Source: Gerris lacustris
Taxonomy: Eukaryota > Arthropoda > Insecta > Hemiptera > Gerridae
Direction: 5' to 3'
Assembly (NCBI GenBank): GCA_951217055.1
Contig: OX578277.1
Span: 10,051,389 to 10,115,388, forward strand
DNA: 64,000 nt
In this document: in pieces, positions 11,498 through 22,764 of the stretch
Layout: each line of letters opens with the position of its first letter
Numbering within the stretch: the stretch's first letter is position 1
Position numbers and translations under genes: made by a program
The notes under the pieces: model-generated
The model's input: the letters and a program-made list of their open reading frames with translations, nothing else
Database searches by the model: none
Told to the model about the DNA's origin: nothing

Positions 11498-11640
11498 ATG
11501 AGTGAATCAAGTGACTTTGACGAAAATGTGGAGAATAATACTCCTCAAGAAATAATTAATTCGGCAAAAAATACAATTCAAGAATGAATGCCATCTTTAT
11601 CAAGAGAGAGATACGAACTTACATACAGCAAGTTTATTTT
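11498..11640 (+). pseudogene. Broken N-terminus of a recombinase-like transposon protein
   Basis: A frame starts ATG at 11498, runs 29 codons to a TGA, and continues in the same frame into MPSLSRERYELTYSKF. The combined pattern (an acidic start, then 'II.SAKNTI.E.MPSLSRERYELTYSKF') resembles the SAM-like N-terminal domain of tyrosine-recombinase transposon proteins (Crypton-like, KRAB-A-2-like) common in insect genomes. The rest of the protein is missing. The assignment is from memory of the motif only. Confidence 0.35.
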
Positions 11641-11659
11641 TTTCTGTATTTATTATTAA

Positions 11660-11815
11660 ATCTAACAATCGTAGATAAAGTACGGTACGCAACTCGAGTG
11701 AAAACGGCATTTTGCATTGCTCGTGTGGTTTTACTACCCTTGATGTTGCTCGGGTGCAAACTCCACACTCGCATGCAAAATGCTACTTTCCGCACTCGAC
11801 GCGTAATGTACTATT
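11660..11815. repeat. Inverted repeat at the right end of the insertion
   Basis: GGCATTTTGCATTGCTCGTG (near 11707) and its near-complement CACTCGCATGCAAAATGC (near 11765) face each other across about 40 bp. The segment ends where the interrupted LINE 3' end resumes at about 11815. It probably belongs to the right terminus of the nested element. Confidence 0.5.
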
Positions 11816-11866
11816 CTTCAGAACGATCAAATAGCTTCCGTTATCTTCGGTAAGCTCGGAAGCAAT
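11815..11866 (+). mobile_element. LINE-type 3' end, right half with hairpin tail
   Basis: TTCTTCAGAACGATC is followed by AGCTTCCGTTATCTTCGGTA and AGCTCGGAAGCAATA, the conserved terminal hairpin of the family. It continues the copy whose left half ends at about 11262. Confidence 0.6.
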
Positions 11867-12978
11867 ACAAGTGAAAAGAAGACTGCAGTCTAGTAATAAC
11901 TACTAAAAGTAAAGTAACAAGAGAATGATAATTAATTATTGAGAGATTATTAAAAAATAAATGTGTATATACGTGAAAGTATTGGTTGATATTTTTATGT
12001 ATTTTAAAGGAAATATATAAAGGCATGATTTGACTGGTGTATATTAGGTTTAATTTGAAGTGGATAGATAAGGGAGGCTGGTGCTGGTTTGAAAAATAAC
12101 TTTTCAATGTTTCATTTGACCGGAACACTTGTTGATAAGACTCAAGCTGAGTGTTTGACCTTGTCCTCAGTAATTGGTACACATGTTTTAAAAATATAAC
12201 ATGACTTCACAACACACATTAACTAAAACCAAATGGCAGAAAAATAATTATCAAATAATTATTAGTAAAAATTCAAAACACTAAACGATAATCTGGGCTG
12301 AAATCCCAGTGAGGTGAGACATGTTTCATATTATTCATCACAGGGATAGATGTGTATAGTGACTAATTCCTGAATTTTAAAAGGTGGGTTCTCAGCTAGC
12401 GAAAAAGTAATTGCGGAGGGCTATATAGATAACAATATATCTTCGGAGAGCCGCCGTGACGGAGGACGGAGTCTGTTACTACGTTTCCACGATGTTTAAA
12501 AACGGATTGAATCCTAATTTGGGATTTAACAAGTTAGGAGTTTCCAAGAGTGGTATTAAATCCGTATTCAATACGAAATAAAAAAACAAACTTTTTCTTG
12601 GTTACTTTTGTTAAAGGTAATAAATAGTTTTGTAACCTTCACCTTTTATAACCATACTTTTTATTACGTATTTTGACAGATTTGACTACAGTTTCCACAG
12701 AAATACGCTAGGTTCGCTCACACCCACGCTCTGCGCATGACAGGATCGAGTTAAGTGTAATACAGCCCTATACAACTCCCAGGGTGGGGGTTTGCCCAAG
12801 TTTGGCGCGATGGTACTGCTACAAGAACCCGACGGCCAAAAGTGGAAGTAATAGAGTAAACAATCAACGGTCAAGTGTCAAGTCCCAACGGCCAATTCCT
12901 TCAGTCTACCAGTTCTACTTCTACGCATTTTTCACAGCGTGTAGTTTTTGATTTTGAATTTTGATTACCTGTTGAAAT
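11867..12978. other. Non-coding upstream region of the THAP gene
   Basis: The minus frame at 11841-12182 (113 codons) has no recognised domain. An inverted piece of the dispersed repeat lies at about 12310-12370. A segment with CAGCTAGC at about 12390-12480 resembles others near 16400, 16545 and 17240. The 200 bp before the THAP ATG are GC-richer than the surroundings and could contain its promoter; no TATA or initiator element stands out. Confidence 0.45.
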
Positions 12979-13877
12979 ATGGTTCACTTTTGTGATGTGC
13001 ATGGCTGCTTAAGCAGAGAACCTGATGTATAATGCTTTAGTTGGCCTAAGGATAAAGCAAGGTTAGTTATAATTTTTTGGTAAATCTTAAAGTAATGTTT
13101 CACTCGAATGTACTGTTTTGACAAAGAGCAATACTCTCTCAAATGTATAAATCATACCTATACAATCTCTCAAATGTATAAATTATACAAATTTACTGTT
13201 TTAGTATTTACCCATTAATTGATACTGCTGGATTTTGTTGATTTAGATATTATAACTTTTGTTCTCCATGGGGCTGGGATTTGAACACTGTCTCCCACGA
13301 GTTAATTGTTGTTGAAATAACGATTTTTTTTTATCTAAGATGCATACTTTCAGTGTTGATATGTTGAAACAATATATTAGTTGCATTATTTGTTCATATA
13401 TATTTCTTAAACTTGTACTGAATTTAGTTCTTACTCTAATTTATATAGTGAGAGAATTATGTTTATGAGATACTGTCATATAAATCACAGCATTTAAGTT
13501 TTCGCTAAATTTATTAGCATTATATGAGCATCAAAAATATTGAGATTATATAACCTCCATTCCCACTAATATCATTTGAACTGTCTTTCATATTTTGACA
13601 TTTTTACAGGTGTGAAATATGGGAAAAGTTCTGCCAGAATCCCAAGTTGAAGAAGGTGAAGAAGCAAATTTGTGCTAAACATTTTGATTTAAAGTACTTC
13701 ATTGATGGAAGCAGATCTAAACCACTTTTACGTCCAACAAACCCTATTTCAACATTAGATCCTCCTACAACAACTTTGATCGCATTATGTGAGTATAGCA
13801 AGTACTTATTTCTAATTTGTTTCACACCTGGATGATTTTCATACTCTGAAATTTCCTTGCACTTTAGTAAATTTTAA

Positions 13878-14965
13878 CCCTTTACGGGGAAAGGTCATTT
13901 TCAGTGGTTCGTTTTATTAATATTTATAACTGAGCACCCCAAAGACCCACAAAACAATAATTTGAAGTTAATTTTGTTACCGTTGTTGCTATTATTGATA
14001 TTCTGAATGTATCATATTTGATACATTACCTCAAATGCGTAGAATAAAGGATGATTCACGCTACACCGAGCCGGGGCCGTGCCGTGCCGGGCCCGAGGCT
14101 TGCTGAAAAATGTTGTTTAGATTTTAAATGAAGCAATGCACAGTACACCGGGCACGACACGAGTCATGACCGAGCCTCGTCCGAGGCTCGGTGGCAAAAC
14201 GTTGGGATACATTGTTTTCATGCGCCCGGCCCGTCCTCGCCTCGTTGAGATGATCCACGCTACAACGAGCCCGGACCGTGCCGGGACCGAGTCCTCCCAC
14301 CCTCGTTATTAAACATAAGGCACAAGCACTAGATATGAAATAAACACGGGTCGCCTAGTAGAGGACAGCCCGGCCCGTGCCCGCCTCGTCCCCGGCTCGT
14401 TGTAGCATGTATGTGAAGGCTCGGACGGGGCACGGTGGGAGGGCTCGTGCCCGGCACGGCACGGCCCTGGCTCGGTGTAGCGTGAATCATCCTTAACTGT
14501 TCTGCAACAATGTATCATTTTTGATACATTACCCTTTCCCTAACATATATAATACAATATATAAAATACAATACGGTGCAATGTAACATATTTGATACAT
14601 TAAAATTAAACTTTTTTTACAAGACAAGGTAACTATTTAGCAAACAAATAATGAAACCATACATTAACCCATTTAAGTTTATGTTTTCTTCACAAATACA
14701 TCCAATACTAACATAAAAATGGGTGTAAAAAATAAATAACTAACTTGGTATGCGTGGTCTATATTTCCCCTTAATTTCATGTTGACAACTAAAGGCTTAT
14801 GTTATTCTCTTAATGACCACTAGATGCCAGATAGAACTAGAATAACTTAGAATATGCATCATATTATATAAAGAACCTTGTTTCCACCAAAAAATCCCTT
14901 TTTTTTATTTTTACAAATATATATACATATAATGTATGATATTTGTTACACGGCCCTGTAAAGGG
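13878..14965. mobile_element. piggyBac-type non-autonomous element
   Basis: TTAA flanks both ends (13874-13877 and 14966-14969). The element begins CCCTTTACGGGG and ends CCCTGTAAAGGG, the layout of piggyBac transposons (TTAA target, CCC..GGG ends). No transposase frame is visible. Inside are three ~22-bp palindromes built on GTATCAtatTTGATAC (14009, 14509 and 14580) and a nested Harbinger-type MITE. The whole element lies in intron 2 of the THAP gene. Confidence 0.75.
14048..14493. mobile_element. Harbinger-type MITE, GC-rich, nested
   Basis: The ends are inverted: AGGATGATTCACGCTACACC at 14048 and its complement ending at 14493. The 3-bp duplication TAA lies on both sides (14045-14047 and 14494-14496), as made by PIF/Harbinger transposases. 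Inner degenerate copies of the end (near 14250 and 14400) and many CCGGGC/GCCCGG words make it far GC-richer than its host. It inserted into the piggyBac-type element after that one landed. Confidence 0.78.
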
Positions 14966-15235
14966 TTAATTGCTTGAAGCATTTCTTGTAATTATATTGG
15001 TGCTGATGTGTTATAGGTGGGGCAGCTGTTTTGAGTGGAACTACTGACGATACTTATATGGAAGTGGAAGCTGCCGAAACTAACCATTTTAATAATTTCA
15101 TTAAATTGCTACTAACAAATATTCACTGACATAAATTTTTGTAAATAGATTTTCTTTTTTTTTTTTACAACAATATTTTTAATGCTTAACTATGCATTAA
15201 AACATTGTATTTAGCCTTATTGTACCTTTTATGTG

Positions 15236-15241
15236 AATAAA
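15236..15241 (+). terminator. Polyadenylation signal AATAAA of the THAP gene
   Basis: The hexamer lies 107 nt after the inferred stop codon, and T-rich sequence follows it. The position fits cleavage a little downstream. This is an inference from position only. Confidence 0.45.
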
Positions 15242-15815
15242 GCAGGCTTTTTTTATTCTACTTCTTATTTTCTTTTATTTTTTTTAATATTTATTCTTCA
15301 ACCCTTCCAAATATTTTTAATAAGATTTATTTTAGATTATGTTTATTTTTCATTTTAATACTAAGTGAATGTATTAACTCATTAAAATATATTCTTAAAA
15401 TATGTTCTGATGTAATGAAATTTTCATTTTTGAGCAATATGAAAAATCAAGAAAATTTACACATGTTCAAAAATTCAATTTGCTGAATGAATTTTTATTT
15501 TTCTATAATTATCAAGGTTGATAATTTAATATACTTAATATTTCAAGGCACTTAAATATTATGTGCATACGTACATTTAATTCCTTTAAAGTAGTGGGTA
15601 AAAAAATGGATTAATATTTCAAATATGAAAAGTGAAGAGGAAATAAAATACTTAATACTTTTGATTTGAAATTCCCGGTCTTTTTGCCGAGAATTAGTAC
15701 TTCATTTTCCCGTCGGGTTCTTGGAGCGCTTCTGTCCGTTTCCCCCACTATAACCTTGTCAAAGGGTCTTAAAGAGGGGAGACGACTATCTCTATATATT
15801 ATTTATCTATGGTGT
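15242..15815. other. Non-coding, AT-rich
   Basis: No gene or clear repeat is visible between the THAP gene and the next MITE. Confidence 0.5.
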
Positions 15816-15821
15816 AATATA

Positions 15822-16254
15822 AGGTTTGTTCCAACCGAGCATTGTACCGTCCGCGGGATCGTCACCGGCATGCGCAGTAGATAAAAGCCGTTCCAAGCTG
15901 ACTTGGGACAGTGTTTCGTACCGTACACGAAACTGTTCCAACCCCGGCAGGGATCGTTTGCGAACCGTTCACTGTACGGTCCCAACGATCCTCTGACAAT
16001 ACCATGTACTGGTTTGTATGACATGCGCAGTTATGTCAATAATTTCAAATATCAACAGGAAGGTTTCCTAACTGTTAGGTTTCCTTAATGTTTTTAATAC
16101 AGTGCGAATAATAGTCCTAAACTCGTTCCAACCTGACATGATTTTATTACAGTACGATGTTAGCGCATGCGTATAAAACCTGTCCTAAACGATTCCCGAA
16201 CGACCCGCGGGACGATAAAAAGGACGGTACAAATAGCGGGGTTGGAACAAACCT
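15822..16254. mobile_element. MITE with 6-bp AATATA duplication
   Basis: The ends AGGTTTGTTCCAACC and GGTTGGAACAAACCT are inverted, with AATATA directly on both sides (15816-15821 and 16255-16260). The interior is GC-rich with several GATCGT and GTTCC words. A second, 3'-truncated copy starts at about 18261 (AGGTTTGATCCAACC) and runs to about 18425. No protein is encoded; short frames in both orientations are shadows. Confidence 0.75.
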
Positions 16255-16280
16255 AATATAAACACAGAAGAGAAACAAGC

Positions 16281-16680
16281 AGAGGACGAAGTGAAGGTTT
16301 CATACAGGTTTATAAAAAGTTGGTTTGGAACCAACTTTCTGCGGCGCCGCTAAAGCGGTGCAATAGATGAATCCCTTGGGGCCTCCGCAATCACGGATCT
16401 GCTAGCTATGAACCCACCTTAATTCTTGTCTATCTTTAATCAAAAACTAAATGCTAACAATAATTTAGGTTGCACTCTCAGAGAGATGTCATGTTCTACT
16501 ATATGATGCTCACATAGATAAATGTGTGAAGTGTGAAGGTAGGCTCACAGCTAGTGGAGATCAGCGCGTACGGATTCATCTATGACCTTCTTACAGCGAA
16601 TACGCAAAAAGTTGGTTCCAAACCAACTCCTTTGCGGAGCCGCTTTAAAACCTGAATGAAACCTTCACTTTAAGTCCTCT
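16281..16680. mobile_element. Foldback/MITE with internal GGTTCCAAACC hairpins
   Basis: AGAGGAC..AAGTGAAGG at 16281 and its complement ending at 16680 form the outer ends, followed inward by TTTCATNCAGGTTT. Near each end a perfect small palindrome (AGTTGGTTTGGAACCAACT) and a GCGGNGCCGC word recur. The centre contains a diverged piece of the dispersed repeat, so it may be a composite. Confidence 0.6.
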
Positions 16681-17349
16681 TCAATTTTTTTTATTTTATT
16701 TTTATTTTGAATCCCATTCTTTTAATTTAAAAAGTAATTATTTTATTTTAATAATTACATTGTATATTATTAAACAATATATATTTCTACTACATATGAT
16801 AACTGTTTTGTTCGTTTACTACTTTAATCCAATGGAAGAATCGTTGGGATATTTTTGTGTAAAATTATTTTTTCGTCTTTTTGTAAGTTAATTTGAATGG
16901 TATAACCCCTCGCATTAAAAAAAACGAATGTTCTTTAAAGATGTCTTCTACAGATATCAATAAAAGAAATCAGAGAAAGATCATAAGTTAAACTTAATAC
17001 TGTCAATGTATTAATGAATTTACTTGCTTTAAAATGATGTTTTGATCCATATATAGAATTAATTAAAGGTATAACTATGAACAGCGCAAATAATCCCTTC
17101 AGAACAGTAGATTGAACATAATTGAATCGGCTTTGTTTTGTGCATAAGCTGACACCTGACTGAACGGGGAGGGGGAAACCAGCGAATACCGTCTCCAACG
17201 ACTTCATCAATATAATATAGTTAACTCGATGGCCGGATACTCGCCCGGATCCGCTAGCTGTGGACTCATCTTAAAGTAACTGATACTTGATACTTCCAAT
17301 CACTATTCTATTTAGAACCAGAACCATAGTTTAAACAAAAACAATAATA
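16681..17349. other. Non-coding
   Basis: No gene was recognised. The minus frame at 16935-17210 has no known domain. A CGCTAGCTGTGGACTCATCT piece near 17250 belongs to the dispersed CAGCTAGC family. Confidence 0.4.
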
Positions 17350-18128
17350 CAGTAGAGTCTCGCTTATCCGGACCCCGCTAGTCCGGACATCCGTTTAATC
17401 CGGACGGGCCAAAAGCTATGTACAAATTGGAACCAGGGCCTGTTCAGATTTATGAATAATTAAGATAATTGGAGTTTCTACTGTTATTGTCTATTAAAAA
17501 TGTATAAAATTGTTCCTAGTATAGTTTACAGGTGTATATTCCAACGTTCTAACACGAGGAATACCCGGTATTTTTGTTAAAAATAAACGATTTCGAATAA
17601 TTAGGAATAAGTAAGAACATCGATAAATCTGTTTCGGTTCCATAGAAATGTAAGGGGTGGAAGATATAAAGGTAGTGTATTCCAATAAATACAATTTTAT
17701 GTGACTGAGATGGGGAGAGGGTTTGAAACATATAGCGGCGGCTCAACGCAGTTCCAATGTCTAATGTCTCAACTTTTTGTGAAATGATTATCGTTCCTCG
17801 AATTTCATATCGGAACACAGGAAGTTCTTCTCAGGAAGTCCCTTTTTTTCCCGCCACCTGCGTAATAGATTGTCGTTTTATTTTAATTCATTTGATTTTC
17901 GGACTGGTGAAAGAACAGCTCTTAACTTAAATAGTGGACCTACGTTGTACAAGCATGTTTTGGAGACTAATAAAAGTAATTTTTACGATAAAAACATCGA
18001 TTTTTTATAATTTAACCCTACTAAAACTTGTTTTACAGACATTTTAAAACTGATTCCGCTTAATCCGGATTTTCGGTAATCCGGACTGGGTCCGGTCCCG
18101 TCAAACCCGGATTAGCGAGACTCTACTG
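17350..18128. mobile_element. pogo/Tigger-type non-autonomous element, copy 1
   Basis: It begins CAGTAGAGTCTCGCTTATCC and ends with the complement CGAGACTCTACTG. TA precedes it; the base pair after is CA, a decayed TA. Subterminal GTCCGGA repeats are present. The ends are typical of the pogo branch of Tc1/mariner. A homologous 750-bp copy at 58882-59631 aligns along its whole length with small gaps. No transposase frame remains. Confidence 0.8.
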
Positions 18129-18257
18129 CATAGATTGGATCCTGCCAGAAAGGTGAGAGCCATGTTCCACTCAAATGCTCGCATAGATAAGATGACTGAT
18201 AACTCCATCCTGTATTGATCTAATACATACTGTTCCATCTAGTACCAAAGACACTAA

Positions 18258-18430
18258 CAATAGGTTTGATCCAACCAAGCAGTGTATCGTCACGGGCATG
18301 CGCAATGGATAAAAGGCGTTTCAACCCTTCTTGTGACAGTGTTTCGTACCGTCCTCCAAACTGTTCCAACCCGTACCGGGATCGTATGCGAACCGTTTAC
18401 TGCACAATGCAAACGATCCTAATAATATCC
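18258..18430 (+). mobile_element. Truncated copy of the 15822-16254 MITE
   Basis: It shares AGGTTTGNTCCAACC, then ATCGTCACGGGCATGCGCA, then TGACAGTGTTTCGTACCGTC with the left half of that element. The right half is missing. Confidence 0.6.
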
Positions 18431-18589
18431 ATCTTCAATATTAAATGTACGCAGAAGAGCAATATGAAATTAATTTGGGGACTGTCTGTTGGCTACTTTC
18501 ACAAAGCCATTCAAATTTCTCTAAAATCGGAATAGGTCTTTAATTAGGTAATAAGTGCTAATAAAATAATGAGTGTGCGGGTGCGAGAG

Positions 18590-19160
18590 AGGAAGCAATA
18601 AACGCAGAATGTTCAAAGTAATATGGAACCAATAGTAGCCATAATTTGTTTTTTACCATCCAAATTTCATTAATATCGTACAAGTATAGTAAGTACAGTA
18701 TATTATTCGAGATATTGTTCGTAAAAAAATGTTGACGGGCTGATACCCCGTTTTCAGGTACTTACAGCCACCTACCTGTAATTGTTTATTACCCCCAGGA
18801 TGTTGAAATTGATAGAGCTGGAAATTAATACAACCGGACCATCCATCTGTGGGCAGCGTTCGACATACCACTTAAATTTCTTTAAAGAACATACTTTCAA
18901 ACATTTAGATGGAAATAAATGTATGTTTGCGCGCGTATGGAAGAGAAACAAATCGGCGCAGAAGATTGAAACTTATATGGGACAATAATGGGCTAAATAT
19001 GACCTATACCACTTAAATTTCATTAAAATCGGACGATTAGTTTTAGCGAATTTTCGAAGAAAATAAAGCTAATGCAATGGGTTCAAAATTTTTGAAATGC
19101 GAATTGTTAAAAAGTTTCTCCATGGAAATCCGTTTTAGACCATTCTGAATCGATTTAACA
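18590..19160 (+). mobile_element. LINE 3'-end fragments
   Basis: Two blocks contain the CCAAATTTCATTAATATCG and TTTCATTAAAATCGGACGAT segments preceded by GAAACTTATATGGGAC-type sequence, as in other copies of the hairpin-tail family. No coding part is visible. Confidence 0.45.
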
Positions 19161-19196
19161 CTTTTATTTTATGTATGTACGAGTATATATATATCG

Positions 19197-19351
19197 CAGG
19201 GTGGGACTGGCTATAAGGGAGTCCGGGGGTTTTCCCGGTGGGCCGGTCTAGTTAAGACCTAAAATGGGTCGGTCCCTTGGCCAACTCAAGGCTTGAGGGC
19301 CGGTCTGATGGAGAAACTCCTGGGCCCAAATGTCTTCCCAGTCCGACCCTG
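19197..19351. mobile_element. Short GC-rich MITE
   Basis: CAGGGTGGGACTGG and CCAGTCCGACCCTG are inverted ends of a 155-bp GC-rich block set in TA-rich DNA (TATAT flanks). GGGCCGG words recur inside. Superfamily is not assigned. Confidence 0.65.
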
Positions 19352-19789
19352 TATATATGTGTCACTCCAGACGATATCTCACGCTAGGATGCACTTAAAA
19401 AATCCAAACAAATTTTAAAATGTCAAAAATATCAAAACAAAAGATGAGTTCCTTGGCCAACATTTTTGGAGTTCATTTAGGGGTCAAATGTTCACAATTT
19501 AGGGTAAAAAATAGCATGAACACGTGTTTTTACCATTTTACCCCCTCTTATATGAAAATATGACAAAATTGTACATATCAAAAATAACTATACTCTTAAA
19601 GAGCTTTCCAACGACATGCATCTTGAAGGATAAATACTATTTTGACTTTTGTACCCCGTACCCCTGTGTACCAATTATTTTTCTTTTTCCACCTATCCAA
19701 ATTCTAAACTAAAATTTTCCTATATTCTCATAAGCCAATAATACGCAGATTTCTTTGAAAATTCGCTCAATAAGTCATACTGCATGACT

Positions 19790-19985
19790 GGTCTTATTAA
19801 GATATTTTGGTTCGCATATAACCTGAACGACAGACAGATAAACGGAACGAAAAATGATTACTGATGTCTGAAACGGATTTTTATATTTGAAATCGGAGAC
19901 CCACAAATGTTTCGTTCTTCAGAAGGATCTCATAGCTTTGCGTTACCTTCGATAAGCTCGGAAGTAATAATATAAATAAAATAAA
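19790..19985 (+). mobile_element. LINE-type 3' end with hairpin tail
   Basis: GACGACAGACAG-like sequence is followed by the CTGATGTCTGAAACGGATTT block, TTCTTCAGAAGGATCTCATA, and the terminal hairpin (GCGTTACCTTCGATAAGCTC), then an ATAAATAAA-type tail. The conserved hairpin plus short tandem tail is the mark of the 3' end of a non-LTR element. Confidence 0.6.
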
Positions 19986-19989
19986 ATGG

Positions 19990-20680
19990 TCCGTACTTCA
20001 GAATAATTATTATGCTTTCCGTAAACCTCGGTTAACTAGGAAACAATAAAACAATCAGAGTTTAAACGTGATTATAAACTGCTAAACATAAAATCAGTTC
20101 AAGTTCAGACTCTTCATTCCAATCACTTAAAGAGAGTTAATTTGAATAAATTCTAATACAAAAAAAGATAAAAATAATACTTCTCCTAATTAAATCAAAA
20201 CGATTGAATAATTACTATTTATAGATCTCATTCACTAACTCAAGTGAGTGAGAACGAATCATTCAAATAACATTATGTTGTTCTTTCTTTCATTTAGTAT
20301 TCAAAAATATGTTCAGCACTAATTTTATCTTCAATTCAATTGTTCGTTTCGAGAGTTTTTTTTATTTATTTAAATTTAAAAAAAAAGCTATTTTTAAATT
20401 TGACCTTTAAAAACATAAAGTAAACATATTCATTCACTTGTGGGATTAAATAAATATATAAAGAACATAATATAATAAGCAATTAGGGAAATTTAAAATT
20501 AGCACCAAATACATGTTCCAGAGATGCGAATCATTAATATAGTTGTTTCAAAGAGGAAGTACATAACCAGTTGCCGAGTTGAGATGGACAGTGAACATTT
20601 CAGTACATTACATCATCAGATAACATTAACATTTTAAAATAACATCGAAAAAAGTGTTAGGTACACAGTAGAAACTATAA
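19990..20680. other. Non-coding, AT-rich
   Basis: No gene was recognised. A degenerate copy of the hairpin tail lies near 20005-20050. Confidence 0.45.
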
Positions 20681-20689
20681 GCACATTGT

Positions 20690-22080
20690 AACGTAGTTTT
20701 TAGTAGCTATGTTACCAATGAAATTTTACCTTTATATTTTTATTTAGTTTGTACTTAACCTCTGAAGATAGCAAACATACTGAAACCGGATGTAATGCAT
20801 TGAAATTTACAACTAAAGTAGAAATTGTTAGTTTGTAATGTAGTGTTTAGATGCTATGTTACCTGATGATGTAATGTATTGAAATGTACATTGTAAACTC
20901 ATCTATTGTACAACTAAAGTAGTAATTGTTAGTTTGTAATGTAGTGTTTAGATGCTGTGTTACCTGATGATGTAATGTATTGAAATGTACATTGTAAACT
21001 CATCTATTGTACAACTAAAGTAGTAATTGTTAGTTTGTAATGTAGTGTTTAGATGCTATGTTACCTGATGATGTAATGTATTGAAATGTACATTGTAAAC
21101 TCATCTATTGTACAACTAAAGTAGTAGTTGTTAGTTTGTAATGTAGTGTTTAGATGCTATGTTACCTGATGATGTAATGTATTGAAATGTACATTGTAAA
21201 CTCATCTATTGTACAACTAAAGTAGTAATAGTTAGTTTGTAATGTAGTGTTTAGATGCTATGTTACCTGATGATGTAATGTATTGAAATGTACATTGTAA
21301 ACTCATCTATTGTACAACTAAAGTAGTAATAGTTAGTTTGTAATGTAGTGTTTAGATGCTATGTTACCTGATGATGTAATGTATTGAAATGTACATTGTA
21401 AACTCATCTATTGTACAACTAAAGTAGTAATAGTTAGTTTGTAATGTAGTGTTTAGATGCTATGTTACCTGATGATGAAATATATTGAAATGTACATTGT
21501 AAACACATCTATTGTACAACTAAAGTAGTAATAGTTAGTTTGTAATGTAGTGTTTAGATGCTATGTTACCTGATGATGTAATGTATTGAAATGTACATTG
21601 TAAACTCATCTATTATACAACTAAAGTAGTAATTGTTAGTTTGTAATGTAGTGTTTAGATGCTGTGTTACCTGATGATGTAATATATTGAAATGTACATT
21701 GTAAACTCATCTATTGTACAACTAAAGTAGTAATTGTTAGTTTGTAATGTAGTGTTTAGATGCTACGTTACCTTATGATGTAATGCATTGAAATATAGAA
21801 TGTAAACTCATCTACCGCAGAACTTAAGAAGTAATTATTTGTTTGTTGTGTAGTGTTTAGATGTTACGTTAACCTAATGACGTTATTTATTGGACTGTAG
21901 ATTGCAAACTCATCTATTTTATTGCAAAGTAATTATTGTTACGACCATCATGTATTGTTTAGATACTATGTTACATGATGATGTAATGTATTGAAATGTA
22001 CATTGTAAACTCACTTATTGTACAATTAAAATAGTAATTCTATATCTTTATATTCTGTAGTGTTTAGAAGCTATGTATAC
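20690..22080. repeat. 101-bp satellite array
   Basis: About 13 head-to-tail units; for example GAAATGTACATTGTAAACTC recurs at 20881 and 20982, 101 bp apart. Central units are nearly identical, and units at both ends are increasingly diverged (20690-20800 and 21770-22080), as expected when unequal exchange homogenises the core. No protein is encoded. Confidence 0.93.
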
Positions 22081-22760
22081 CTGGTGATATAATGGATGGC
22101 AAAATGTGTCACTGACACTCAATATAAAATATAGTAGGTGTCGAATGTCACTACTTTGACCTTTATTTAATACTACTTTTTTTTTTTTTCAATTTCCACT
22201 TAGTCATTAATAAAATGATAATGTAATTCCTTCATTTTATCATTATGCTTCTTGATAGAAATTATTTACACGTAGCGTATTCCAACTAGACATATTGACT
22301 ATAGACAGGCTTAGTGCCAACCAATTACAAAATAATTCACACTTCATAACTCGCTTTGATGGGACAGTTTGTGATTGCTTTATTTGCATACGTAATGAGA
22401 TTACCTTGTATGGGAGAACTCAAAGAGGCTAAATTGTTGAGGTTATCATAAAAAATCATCAAAATACCTACATTTAATTAGATATGTTACTGAAAAACCA
22501 AGCCTCTAATTTTTTTTCACATTTCACGTTTTTCTCAGATGAATTTTTTAAAACTAATTTTGATTATATAAAGAGCTTAACTATTGAGAATGGTTATTTA
22601 ACTCTGATATAAGAAACAAAATTCTAAAAGTACGGTTACACTACTTGCACAATATCTTGGAAATGATATTGTCCTCGGATATTGGCTCCGTTGAAAAGTT
22701 GCGGTAATTAAATAGTTATTTATGCACCTTAGGGAGTAAAGTAAGCCATTATTCCCTGAG
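22081..22760. other. Non-coding
   Basis: AT-rich sequence with no recognised gene or clear element. Confidence 0.45.
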
Positions 22761-22764
22761 CGAA

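Larger units (their letters stand above)
12979..15129 (+). pseudogene. THAP-type zinc-finger protein gene, three exons, one in-frame stop
   Basis: The exons are 12979-13061, 13610-13788 and 15017-15129. All borders are GT/AG and the 375 nt join in one phase to 124 codons plus stop. Exon 1 starts MVHFCDVHGC and exon 2 carries WEKFCQNPKL and QICAKHF, giving the C2CH ligands (CxxxxC, then C..H) and the Trp and Phe expected of a THAP DNA-binding domain. The C-terminal ~37 residues (exon 3) are unrecognised. A TAA at about 13030 interrupts exon 1 between GCLSREPDV and CFSWPKDK. AATAAA follows at 15236. Intron 2 holds a piggyBac-type element. It may be a pseudogene, a null allele or a base error. 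The intact splice sites and phase argue for recent loss or error. Confidence 0.68.

Noticed and set aside
11841..12182. 113-codon minus frame
   Set aside because: No recognised domain, and its end overlaps the LINE hairpin tail; probably chance.
17494..17818. Pogo transposase remnant on minus in the 17350-18128 element
   Set aside because: The frames show no DDE or CENP-B-like motif and are not kept in the second copy.
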